Shown here: piece by piece, positions 7,671 to 16,060 of the stretch
Layout of the letters: every line of letters starts with the position of its first letter
Position numbering within the stretch: the stretch's first letter is position 1
From: Marinifilum_A sediminis
GTDB taxonomy: Bacteria; Bacteroidota; Bacteroidia; Bacteroidales; Marinifilaceae
Direction: 5' to 3'
Length of the DNA stretch: 64,000 nt
Assembly (NCBI GenBank): GCA_947496465.1
Contig: CANMCX010000002.1
Span: 124,001-188,000 of the forward strand
The notes under the pieces: generated by a model
What the model saw: only the letters and a program-made list of their open reading frames with translations
Databases searched by the model: none
What the model was told of the DNA's origin: nothing
Position numbers and translations under genes: made by a program

Positions 7671-9518
7671 TTAATCGAGGAATGACTTAGGAATTAATGC
7701 ATTACTATCATGAAATTCTTCAACTAAATGAACATGGTTCAAATCTGATATTGCCTCGAACGGTATGTGTTCTAGAACAATCATCTGAAAATTTCCTTCA
7801 TTCTCTTTTCTTGTTGCTACAAAACTATTTAATAATTCAAAAGCTTTTCTAATCTTATAGTCATCAGTCTCAGGAGAATCAGGTTTTCTTTTTCCATTTG
7901 TTCCATAATATGGTCTACTTGGTTGATCAATTAATAATAATGGTGCAACAAATGGTGATTTATTTTGAAAAATAACTTCATGCATAGCCAAGGAAAAAAA
8001 CAAATGTAAAAACATATGATTTGAACTACTACCAACATTTTCAATATAAGATGTTTTAGGTTTTCTCAATAACAATGTTTTATTTTTATAATCTAAAACT
8101 GGTTGATATGTCGCATAATTAGCCAAAGCTTTTTCCGAATTCTCAATATATTCACATATAATTTCTTCAGTTAATTTGATTGTTAATTCTCTTTTTTCTT
8201 CAGTACTGTCTATTACTAATTTTTTAATTTTTTCCTCTAAATCTTTTATTTCTTTATCAAAAGTCGATCGTAGTGATGAAGGTTCTGACGATAATAATTC
8301 AAGTTTTGTTTTAACTTGTCCAAGAAAAAAGTATTTCTCCTTTTCACTTTTAAAGTTTTTATTTTCTTTGGGGAACTGATCTAATTTTGTCTTAATCTCA
8401 CTAAGCTTATACTCTAAATCCTTAATATTATCATTAACTTGTCGATCAATAGGTGTATTTGTCTTGTAAGCATTACGTATAGAATCTAAATCCGTAGTTA
8501 ACGAATTTAAAAGATCATCAAATATTGATGTCTTAATTATCTCATGATCTTTGTTTTTTAAGAATTCAATAGGTTTTAAGCTATCATTTAGGTTTTTAAT
8601 TGTTGATTTATACTTAGTATATTCTCTGGAAAATTTCTTAATATTTCTTATTTTTCTTTGCAAAGTATAAAAAGATAATTCTAATTTTTCCTTATCACTT
8701 TTTATTGATTGCTTTACTTCAATTCCTTTAATAGCTTCTTCAAGTTCTGTAATTGCATTTTCCGAACTAGTATCTACTTTAATTACATTATATTCCTTTG
8801 CTTTTCTCAGTATGTTAGTTCTTTCTTTAGCAAAATCATTTGCTTTAGAAACTATTCTATTATTCTTTCGATTCAGTTTTGCAAGTTCTTTCTCTAGTTC
8901 AGCTTTCTTCTCAGCTTTTAAAACATTTTCAACCTTTTCTATTCCTAGTGCTAAATCAAATATTCTTGGTAGAGCTTCCTTATACCTTATTTCATTTTGT
9001 TTATCGAAAAATACCCCTTCATCATTTTCTATTATATTACCAGAAATTGTATTAAACATTAAAAAATATCTCAAAGATATTTTTGTTCCAGCTTTTATAT
9101 AATTACTTCCAAAATTTGTTGGGAATTTTGCATCACTATCTATTCTAAATTCAGTCTCAAGTATTGATTTTATAGCAGAATCGGAATTGTTAGATACGAC
9201 AACAGTTGGTGTTTCTCCAAAAGATGAGAAGAAATAATCGTTAGAAACTTTTCCTTCAATAAGTGCCTTCCTTGCTATTGTATATTTTTTATCATTTATT
9301 GAAATATTTATACCATACCATAGAATATTTTCATTAATCATGCTTTCAGAAATCCGAGATTTGCTGGAGAAAAGGCAGTAGTCAACAATTTCAAGTATTG
9401 CACTTTTACCAGTATGACTACCTCCTGTGATTATATTTACTTTGTTTGGCTCAAATTTTATCTCTCGTATTTTACCATTTTTAAGCCATAATATTATCTT
9501 GTTTATATTAAAATTCAT
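7671..9518 (-). CDS. DUF3732 SMC-like ATPase of an ABC-3C system
   Basis: A 615-residue ABC-type ATPase of the RecF/SMC class. The Walker A loop is GGSHTGKSA (32-40). A long charged coiled-coil region spans about 190-450. The distal ATPase half carries LLLIDQPSRPYYG (about 527-539), in which the usual Walker B DE is DQ. That DQPS signature is characteristic of DUF3732. DUF3732 proteins are the ATPase of ABC-three-component (ABC-3C) conflict systems. The gene overlaps the preceding middle-component gene by 4 bp (start within ATGA), indicating translational coupling in a three-gene operon. Likely role: sense invading or damaged DNA and gate the effector nuclease. Confidence 0.8.
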   Translation of the reverse strand: MNFNINKIILWLKNGKIREIKFEPNKVNIITGGSHTGKSAILEIVDYCLFSSKSRISESMINENILWYGINISINDKKYTIARKALIEGKVSNDYFFSSFGETPTVVVSNNSDSAIKSILETEFRIDSDAKFPTNFGSNYIKAGTKISLRYFLMFNTISGNIIENDEGVFFDKQNEIRYKEALPRIFDLALGIEKVENVLKAEKKAELEKELAKLNRKNNRIVSKANDFAKERTNILRKAKEYNVIKVDTSSENAITELEEAIKGIEVKQSIKSDKEKLELSFYTLQRKIRNIKKFSREYTKYKSTIKNLNDSLKPIEFLKNKDHEIIKTSIFDDLLNSLTTDLDSIRNAYKTNTPIDRQVNDNIKDLEYKLSEIKTKLDQFPKENKNFKSEKEKYFFLGQVKTKLELLSSEPSSLRSTFDKEIKDLEEKIKKLVIDSTEEKRELTIKLTEEIICEYIENSEKALANYATYQPVLDYKNKTLLLRKPKTSYIENVGSSSNHMFLHLFFSLAMHEVIFQNKSPFVAPLLLIDQPSRPYYGTNGKRKPDSPETDDYKIRKAFELLNSFVATRKENEGNFQMIVLEHIPFEAISDLNHVHLVEEFHDSNALIPKSFLD

Positions 9519-9955
9519 AATTCAATTCTTAAATTTAAAAATAGGTTTGTATCTCTTTCTGTGAGTAGTTCTGAAATATTATTAGCCGCTTTAAATATCT
9601 TATTAGCCCTATTTCCCATCTTCTTATTATACTCTAATGGTTTAAGCATTATTAATGTACCATCTTTAAATTCAGCATACTCCATGTCTGTAAGATATTG
9701 AATGGATGATAATGATAAACTTAACGAGTCATAATATCTCGCGTTGAAATTTGAAAAAAAACTTGTTTTCTCTGATATTAATTTTTCAATGCTTTTAACT
9801 TGAGTATTTGCTCTAGATAAGTAATTTAAGCTTTCACTGTGAGTCACAAATGGCAATATTAAAGTCGCTTTTGCTATTGTCAATTCTTCAATATTGTTTA
9901 GAATAGAACCTATTGCTAAAGCGCCAACACCTATATTATTATAATCTACCTTCAT
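9515..9955 (-). CDS. ABC-3C middle component
   Basis: A 146-residue, mostly helical soluble protein. It opens KVDYNNIGVGALAIGSIL, with further features such as LPFVTHSESLNYLSR at about 35-50 and a tail of alternating helices. Such short proteins between a DUF3732 ATPase and a variable effector are the middle component of ABC-3C systems, thought to link sensor and effector. The assignment rests more on context than on motif. It has 4-bp overlaps with both the effector gene upstream and the ATPase gene downstream. Confidence 0.65.
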   Translation of the reverse strand: MKVDYNNIGVGALAIGSILNNIEELTIAKATLILPFVTHSESLNYLSRANTQVKSIEKLISEKTSFFSNFNARYYDSLSLSLSSIQYLTDMEYAEFKDGTLIMLKPLEYNKKMGNRANKIFKAANNISELLTERDTNLFLNLRIEL

Positions 9956-11166
9956 TTCTTATATTTTTTCCAATCTTTTCGCCAGCCAATAACTGGTTCA
10001 TCAGACAACGAATAATACCTACCATTACTCAAATCAACATCTAATTCTTGTTCTCCTAGTTTTAGATTATTTCTCAAAATAATTTGCAATAATTCTATTC
10101 CTTTTATATTATATTCTTCCTCAGATACATTTCCTAAATATTTAAAACGAAACTCTCTATTCCATATGTTTAGAGCGTCATTTTTTAGACGTAATAATTC
10201 ATCTTGAGTAACATCTCCTTCTTGCTTCCAATTTTCAAGGTTATCCAATAATTTAATTTTAAATCGGCTTAGTTCAGAAATTAATTCAAAATCATCTTGC
10301 TCTACAAAACCTATTTCTTTTAATTGCTTAATAAAAACTTGATCCTCTAGGTTGTCGGGCAGTATTCCATTATACTGCCGAATATTTAGATTTTCATTTC
10401 TGTAAGTATCGAAACATCGACGATACTTCTTATAAAAATTATCAAAAGTGATTTCAATTTTTTCTCCATTTTTAATATTTAAAAAATTATCTGCTCTTAT
10501 ACTTGAGTCTAATAATGCAAAACAGTCATTTATTTTATTCAAAGGAATCATTTTAGACTTTATTGCACTCTTACACTTTTTAATTAGATCATCATCATCT
10601 AAATGAAAATAAGTATGCATTAGGAACTTCTCAAGAACAGCACCTTCCATATTATTAACATCAGAAACATAACCTTTTAAGTCATCATCTTTTGTGCTTC
10701 TTTTTAAATTGTTGAAGAATGACCGAACATCTGCCACTTTCTTTCTTCCTTTTTGAAGGTCTTTAATATTATTAATAACTTTATTAGAAGTATTTGATGA
10801 TTTATTACTTGCTAAAACAAAACTTACTTTTTTTATAAAATCCAATTGAGCTTGTTTATTTGCTCTTCCATCATTTTCATCGGTAATCATCTTAGACCAA
10901 TTGGAAAGTGTTTTCCACATATCTAAGTCTGACGTAGTTAAATTAGCTGGACTATTGTCTGCTTTTCTTTTAATAGTGTGTTTCAATTGATAAAGCAGTA
11001 CATAATCATTATTCAGATCACAGTGTACATCATCTTTGACTTCTAGTCCAACTGATTCACTGGGAGATAGTGAAATAACCTTCCATAGAAAGAAATAATA
11101 TTGATAATCGAAACCAATGGATTTAGTTTCTGCCGCAGTTTTTTCTGCGTATGTTTTATTACTCAT
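9952..11166 (-). CDS. ABC-3C effector with PD-(D/E)xK-like nuclease domain
   Basis: First gene of the three-gene operon; 404 residues. The N-terminal about 70 residues carry GFDYQYYFFLWK and then LEVKDDVHCDL and YVLLYQLKH. Read together (E42, D45/D46, Q60, K62) these form the E...D...QxK active site of the DUF4297/Cap4-like restriction-endonuclease fold used by several anti-phage effectors. The remainder is helical and ends in a roughly 100-residue C-terminal region (FKYLGNVSEEEYNIKGIELL, then a GWRKDW tail) expected to hold the ABC-3C-specific C-terminal domain. Inferred role: DNA cleavage once the ATPase partner signals invasion. The nuclease call comes from motif reading; no structure comparison was possible. 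Confidence 0.7.
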   Translation of the reverse strand: MSNKTYAEKTAAETKSIGFDYQYYFFLWKVISLSPSESVGLEVKDDVHCDLNNDYVLLYQLKHTIKRKADNSPANLTTSDLDMWKTLSNWSKMITDENDGRANKQAQLDFIKKVSFVLASNKSSNTSNKVINNIKDLQKGRKKVADVRSFFNNLKRSTKDDDLKGYVSDVNNMEGAVLEKFLMHTYFHLDDDDLIKKCKSAIKSKMIPLNKINDCFALLDSSIRADNFLNIKNGEKIEITFDNFYKKYRRCFDTYRNENLNIRQYNGILPDNLEDQVFIKQLKEIGFVEQDDFELISELSRFKIKLLDNLENWKQEGDVTQDELLRLKNDALNIWNREFRFKYLGNVSEEEYNIKGIELLQIILRNNLKLGEQELDVDLSNGRYYSLSDEPVIGWRKDWKKYKK

Positions 11167-12046
11167 AACATTATATTGTTTATGAAGTGATGTCCTTGAA
11201 AAAAGCTTATCTTATTTGTAACATATAATATTGTTGTTATTTTTTAAAAATTGTTGGTAGCACATTCATATTGTGAGACAACAACGCTTATAATACAACT
11301 GTAAGTGATTTTAAGAGCATACCCCTTAAACACATCTCACTCCCTAAAATTAACAATAATTACCAAATCAAAAAAACATATTATTCTTATTGTAGACTTT
11401 ACTATTGCATTGGAAACAAATTGTAATGGGTAAAAAAGAATCTCACTTGTGCAGAATAGAGTTTATCATACAGCAAATGGAAAGTAATTTGAAGTAAATA
11501 CAATTGATTTTGACTTAAATGGAAAGTGTTTTACCATCAGAATAAAGTGTTTTGAGCCGAATAGAATTTCTAAATAAGTGAAAGTGGGCTAATTTTCTAT
11601 TTATCACCTCATTACATTTTCAATAGAACCAGAAATACTATAATCTTTATTTTTAGCGCTTTATAGAAATATTTCATGAGAATATTCTTTTTACCTAATG
11701 TTTCTTATTCTTGAAAACGTCATTTTTTTCGTGAATCCCTTGTTTTTTATGTTTTTAATTGACATCCTGCAACTTACACTTCTAGGGCCTGTACCTACTT
11801 TATATAAATCTCTGATTATATACGCATTAACTATTTAACTAAATGATAATTTAGAGTTTGTAAATTAAAATTTGGCTAAAAAACAGGATCAATCAGTAAA
11901 AATATTATTTCTGTATCGCCCAAAAACACTGAGCTTCTGAGGATTGATTTAAAAAATGTATTTTTTTTCGTGTTTTTTCTTGTCTTCTTTCATAGCTTTA
12001 ATAGAGAAGACATACTTAATTTATTTATGAACCAAAAATCCATGTT
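11167..12046. other. 880-bp non-coding gap, no clear feature
   Basis: AT-rich sequence between the divergent ABC-3C operon (minus) and the 12047 gene (plus), so it must contain both promoters. I find no reading frame worth reporting, no RNA gene and no REP copy. A T-rich run and two short motifs (aatggaaagt at about 11477-11486 and 11519-11528, the second giving tggaaagtgtt) are the only repetition. The gap separates the REP-array block on the left from the different repeat families on the right. Confidence 0.5.
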
Positions 12047-12691
12047 ATGAGTTTTATCTTAACAATTATTAGCACTATTAAGAGTTTTATCTCTTCAACA
12101 GAAGAGGGTTATTCTGAAAAATCGGATAATTTTATTGAGAAAGCACCTCCTCTTGTGGAATCGGGCATCTTGCCACAAGAAGCTACCGAGGCTTTAATTG
12201 CCACCTTGAAAAAGATAGAAGAGGCTCGCAAGCAAAAAAATGCCGCCATTAAAAAGGCTCACGATTCGCGTAAAGAGTTTGTAGATCTTAAAACGGGTGG
12301 CGACAAGCAGCTGAGAGAATACAAAAAAGCAATTGACATGCTTCCTAGTGTTCCTATCGAAGCTAAGAGAGAACTGGGCTTGGTAGATGAAAAGAAAACG
12401 GAAGAGAGTAACAACAAGCGTCCAGATTTAAGAGTAGAACTGGCGGCTGGTGTTCCCAAAATTACTTATACCAAAAGCCCTATGCATGGTATTAAATTGT
12501 ATTCTAAAATTAACGATGGGGAGTACAATTTCGAAACCACTGTGAACCTTTCCCGCTTCGACGATACCAGAGCCAAATTGAATCCTAAGGAGACCGAGGT
12601 AAGAGAATATTACGCCTACTACCTGTACAATGGCAAAACAGTGGGTAAAAAATCGAATGTGGCGAGAGTGGTTTTGGAGCCGATTGATTAG
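12047..12691 (+). CDS. Unknown protein with helical N-terminus and FnIII-like C-terminus
   Basis: A 214-residue protein. Residues 1-110 are helical and heptad-like (IATLKKIEEARKQKNAAIKK). After a charged linker, residues about 125-212 form a beta-rich segment with features of a fibronectin-III-like sandwich (PDLRVELAAGVPKITYTKS, IKLYSKINDGEYNFETT, YYAYYLYNGKTVGKKSNVA). There is no signal peptide cleavage pattern, although the first 15 residues are hydrophobic. It is isolated, with its own terminator at 12813-12848 and a 7-bp tandem repeat in its 3' region. GC content looks a little higher than in the flanks. No family name is assigned. Confidence 0.65.
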   Translation: MSFILTIISTIKSFISSTEEGYSEKSDNFIEKAPPLVESGILPQEATEALIATLKKIEEARKQKNAAIKKAHDSRKEFVDLKTGGDKQLREYKKAIDMLPSVPIEAKRELGLVDEKKTEESNNKRPDLRVELAAGVPKITYTKSPMHGIKLYSKINDGEYNFETTVNLSRFDDTRAKLNPKETEVREYYAYYLYNGKTVGKKSNVARVVLEPID

Positions 12692-12695
12692 GAAA

Positions 12696-12761
12696 AGCGG
12701 TTAGCGGTTAGCGGTTAGCGGTTAGCGGTTAGCGGTTAGCGGTTAGCGGTTAGCGGTTAGC
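12696..12761. repeat. 7-bp tandem repeat, 9.4 copies of agcggtt
   Basis: Nine perfect head-to-tail agcggtt units followed by agc begin 5 bp after the stop codon of the 12047 gene and end before its terminator. A perfect 7-bp microsatellite of this kind is prone to slippage, so copy number probably varies between strains. It lies outside the coding frame, so any effect would be on the transcript end only. Confidence 0.9.
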
Positions 12762-12812
12762 AAGATGCATTTTTCGGATAAGAACAGCGAGCTAAGTGCA
12801 AATTAAAAAACT

Positions 12813-12848
12813 AAAAAATCCAGTAAGATGTGCCTTGCTGGATTTTTT
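12813..12848 (+). terminator. Intrinsic terminator, probably bidirectional
   Basis: Stem aaaaaatccag (12813-12823) pairs with ctggatttttt (12838-12848) over a 14-nt loop. The T-run on the plus strand follows the 12047 gene; the A-run makes it usable on the other strand too. Confidence 0.8.
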
Positions 12849-13101
12849 AATATCATAGACACTCGAATCTTGCACTACCGTACAATTGGTGAGTTCTCCC
12901 CTTTTAGGGGAAACGAAGCGAAGCCTAGTTCGTGAACTCCTTTTAAATAGACACAAGTGAATCAAATGGCGATAGCCAGAGGGGTGCTTGGGGGAAATTT
13001 TTTATTTTTTCACCCTTTTGCCTATCGGCATTTTCCCTAAAAGGGAAAAACTCAACTTGAAAAATTGGAGACTCCATCTCCTATTTCAATTATAAATTGT
13101 A

Positions 13102-13134
13102 ACATGTCAAGCATCTTGAAGATGCTAGACATGT
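13102..13134. repeat. 33-nt hairpin, copy 1
   Basis: Palindrome acatgtc-a-agcatct / agatgct-a-gacatgt with a 3-nt loop (tga). It is one of six copies in the window (13102, 13432, 13709, 14039, 19131, 19268). As RNA or single-stranded DNA it would form a 14-bp stem with one A-A mismatch. Confidence 0.85.
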
Positions 13135-13431
13135 ATTGTTCATTGGTACAAAAATCGTTTTTTACTAGAAGCTGAGGGCTAATCAAAACACTCGAATTTT
13201 GCCCTACCTTAAAATTAGTGAGTTCTCACCTTTTAGGGGAAACGAAGTGAAGCGTAGTTCGTGAACTCCTTTTAAATAGATACAAGTGAATCAAATGGTA
13301 ACAGCCAGAGAGGTGTTTTTATTTACATTTTTTACTAGTTCGCCCTTTTGCCTATCGGCATTTTCCCTGGAAGGGAAAAACTCAACTTGAAAAATCGGAG
13401 ACTCAATCTTCTATTTCAAATAAGGATTGTA

Positions 13432-13464
13432 ACATGTCAAGCATCTCGAAGATGCTAGACATGT
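13432..13464. repeat. 33-nt hairpin, copy 2
   Basis: Same palindrome as at 13102 with loop cga. It lies in tandem unit 2. Confidence 0.85.
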
Positions 13465-13708
13465 ATTGTTCATTGGCACAAAAATCGTTTTTTACTAGAA
13501 GCTAAGGGCTAATCAAAACACTTGAATCTTGTACTAACGTACAATTGGTGAGTTCTCCCCTTTTAGGGGAGAAGGTGACAGCCAGAGGGGTGTTTTTATT
13601 TACATTTCTTACTATTTCACCCTTTTGCCTGTCAGCATTTTCCCTGGAAGGGAAAAACTCAACTTGAAAAATCGGAGACTCAATCTTCTATTTCAAATAA
13701 GAATTGTA

Positions 13709-13741
13709 ACATGTCAAGCATCTCGAAGATGCTAGACATGT
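13709..13741. repeat. 33-nt hairpin, copy 3
   Basis: Same palindrome with loop cga, in tandem unit 3. Confidence 0.85.
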
Positions 13742-14038
13742 ATTGTCCATTGGCACAAAAATCGTTTTTTGCTAGAAGCTGAGAGCTAATCAAAACACTT
13801 GAATCTTGTACTACCGTACAATTGGTGAGTTCTCCCCTTTTAAGGGAAACGAAGCGAAGCGTTGTTCGTGAACTCCTTTTAAATAGACACAAGTGAATCA
13901 AATGTCAACAGCCAGAGAGGTGTTTTTATTTACATTTTTTACTAGTTCGCCCTTTTGCCTATCGGCATTTTCCCTAAAAGGGAAAAACTCAACTTGAAAA
14001 ATTGGAGACTCCATCTCCTATTTCAAATATAAATTGTA

Positions 14039-14071
14039 ACATGTCAAGCATCTCGAAGATGCTAGACATGT
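14039..14071. repeat. 33-nt hairpin, copy 4
   Basis: Same palindrome with loop cga, closing tandem unit 4 about 95 bp from the 3' end of the 14166 gene. Confidence 0.85.
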
Positions 14072-14165
14072 ATTGTTCATTGGAATAATAAAGCAAAGTA
14101 CCTGAATGATAAAAATTGATGAACAAATTAACAGCAGTGAAAAAATCAGTTTAAATTACTGATTG

Positions 14166-15899
14166 TTATTGCAATTCACTTATTACAATCTTTTTTCCTT
14201 CCTGTTTAATGCTTATCATGGCATTGTATTTTTTACTCCAAATTGGTGCTCCATATCGTCCTTGCAAAGCCTTTCCGTTTACATATACTTTTTTAGGAAG
14301 ATCCATTCTACGATTTTCTATAATATACCGACCGCCATCAACATAAGCATAAGTACTACCATCAGGAGATACCTGAAATTCTTTTATGTTATCGTACTCA
14401 AGTTCATTTACCAACTGACTGTTTTTATATAGTTTCCATTTGTAGTTTTCACCTTTTTTAATGCGAAGCGTATAAATAAGATCGGAGGTATTTTCAACGG
14501 TAAATATCTGTCCGGCATCCAAATCTCCATTTACCAACAATTTGTTTTGCTTGTAACTAATTTCGTGTTTGGTGGCAGCTACTTTAGCATCCACATTCAA
14601 ATGCATCAAAACTTCATTGTGATGGGCTTGAAGGGTTTTTACAAAAGCTATGTTTTTATTGATATGCATGTCCTTCCCATTCTTATCAATGTGGGTTTTC
14701 TTATCCGTCCCAACATAACAAACGTAAAGATCATCGGTATCACTTATACGCGAAAAAACCAAGCCATCAATCCCGGTAAGGTGATTCTTATTCCAAAGAA
14801 TTTTACCGCCCATACCCAAATATTGGTAACGATTTGTTTGCGTGTTGAAGTTCTGGTAGTAAAATCGATTGCCCGCTTCTTTTACATACACATGCCCTTT
14901 GTATGGACCGTGTTTTTCTACAGTTCGACTGGCAACATTGTATTCATATAAGGTATTGTTCTGAGTTTGGGTATCTTTAATACAAAATACCACATAATCC
15001 GGGCTTACCGTGAACTGAGACAAGGATTCATTTGGCTTGCAATTGTATACGTATTCGCCACAACGCACTTCCTGATATGTATTGTAGTAGATCTGCTCGC
15101 TTCCGGGAATAAATCCAATTCCTTTGTGCGCAATCATTTTAAAAGGACCATATTTTTGTTGGTGATCCACATAAACATACATCTCATCGCGTTTTTCGGG
15201 AGCACTGGCATAAATCAATTGCCCACTTTCCGAGTAAACTGGTTCACTCACCATTTTTGCTCCTGTTATTTTATTCATCCCGTTTTCGTAGATACGATAA
15301 TCGTTTTGCGACCACTGAATGCTGTAAGCAAATTTACCGGGATAGGTATCATATTCTGGTGCCTGACCAGGTCCCCAATAATAAAAGCCCTTATTGTTAC
15401 CAATAATTGGGTAGTATTTATTTTTTCTTGTTCCACAAAAGCTAATTCGTTTGCCATCTTCGCTTACCCATTTGTCGATATCCGGATTTCTGTCGAGAGA
15501 ATAAATATGGTCGTAGGGTCCCATTTTTTCACCATTAAAAATCAGATAATAGTCATACTTATTGTATTCCTTTGGTGTTCTTGCTTTTCTTAAATTTGCT
15601 CCAATAGGGCGTGGTCCGTAGTATGGACCATAAAATTCATATACTTCTTTTTCTGCATTGGGAACACGAACTACAGCTAGCGTATATTTAATGCCGCCCT
15701 TCTTATTTTTCCCAATTTTACCGTACACAAATTCTTCATTTGCCTGAAGTGTATAAATAGTACACCCTACATTCAATTGTTCATTGGCAGGTACAATAAA
15801 ATTGTTGTTGGGTAGGTTTGAATTGTGCTTGTTTGCTAGAAGCGTATTGCTAAAAATTAGAGTCGCAATTGCCAGGGTAAAGATCTTAAGCTTACTCAT
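14166..15899 (-). CDS. Secreted protein of unknown function, propeller-like
   Basis: A 577-residue protein with a Sec signal peptide (hydrophobic about 5-20, likely cleavage after LLANK or nearby), so exported. The mature part is beta-rich. It repeatedly shows short blocks with YGPY, MGPY, YGPF and HGPY, each followed by a strand-rich stretch of about 60-100 residues, and late on VSPDGSTYAYVDGG. This is what a degenerate WD40/TolB-like beta-propeller looks like, but blade boundaries are not certain. It is transcribed alone on the minus strand, with the tandem repeat cluster downstream and the ricin-type gene upstream. No catalytic motif was seen. Confidence 0.6.
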   Translation of the reverse strand: MSKLKIFTLAIATLIFSNTLLANKHNSNLPNNNFIVPANEQLNVGCTIYTLQANEEFVYGKIGKNKKGGIKYTLAVVRVPNAEKEVYEFYGPYYGPRPIGANLRKARTPKEYNKYDYYLIFNGEKMGPYDHIYSLDRNPDIDKWVSEDGKRISFCGTRKNKYYPIIGNNKGFYYWGPGQAPEYDTYPGKFAYSIQWSQNDYRIYENGMNKITGAKMVSEPVYSESGQLIYASAPEKRDEMYVYVDHQQKYGPFKMIAHKGIGFIPGSEQIYYNTYQEVRCGEYVYNCKPNESLSQFTVSPDYVVFCIKDTQTQNNTLYEYNVASRTVEKHGPYKGHVYVKEAGNRFYYQNFNTQTNRYQYLGMGGKILWNKNHLTGIDGLVFSRISDTDDLYVCYVGTDKKTHIDKNGKDMHINKNIAFVKTLQAHHNEVLMHLNVDAKVAATKHEISYKQNKLLVNGDLDAGQIFTVENTSDLIYTLRIKKGENYKWKLYKNSQLVNELEYDNIKEFQVSPDGSTYAYVDGGRYIIENRRMDLPKKVYVNGKALQGRYGAPIWSKKYNAMISIKQEGKKIVISELQ

Positions 15900-16003
15900 T
15901 TGTTACTTTTAATAGGATTGCCAACAATTTTCAAATACTTGCCAGCAATAAAATGGTAGGTTCAGTAATTTTAGTCAGTCCTCTTCTTGTATAATACAAC
16001 AAC

Positions 16004-16039
16004 ACTCAATTCCAATACATTTGAGCATTAGAATTGAGT
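16004..16039 (-). terminator. Weak stem-loop after the ricin-type gene
   Basis: Arms actcaattc (16004-16012) and gaattgagt (16031-16039) form a 9-bp stem with an 18-nt loop just past the 3' end of the gene at 16061. The T-run is poor, so terminator function is only probable. Confidence 0.4.
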
Positions 16040-16060
16040 AGTTATAGTTGCAATCTTATT

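Larger units (their letters stand above)
12859..14083. repeat. Four tandem copies of a 0.28-0.33 kb non-coding repeat
   Basis: Units begin at 12859, 13188, 13518 and 13795, each with acact(c/t)gaat, and end near 14083. Each unit holds, in order, gtgagttct(c/a), the palindrome ccccttttagggg, a block with agccagag(a/g)ggtg, the palindrome ttttccct(aa/gg)aagggaaaa, and aactcaacttgaaaaa. A 33-nt perfect hairpin follows. Units 1, 2 and 4 also carry cgtgaactccttttaaatag, which is deleted in unit 3. No convincing coding frame spans a unit. The copies are highly similar, implying recent tandem duplication. The cluster fills the space between a plus-strand gene and a convergent minus-strand gene. Confidence 0.85.

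Noticed and set aside
13680..13901. Open frame of 73 codons in tandem units 3 and 4
   Set aside because: It crosses palindromes shared by all units, and the frame is broken in units 1 and 2. It is a chance frame in a repeat.
12859..14083. CRISPR array
   Set aside because: Units are about 300 bp and nearly identical along their whole length; there are no short repeats with unique spacers and no cas gene nearby.
14547..15593. Plus-strand frames opposite the secreted 577-residue protein
   Set aside because: They are antisense shadows with Ile/Val/Phe-rich translation and no start-site signal; the minus frame has a clear signal peptide and is continuous.
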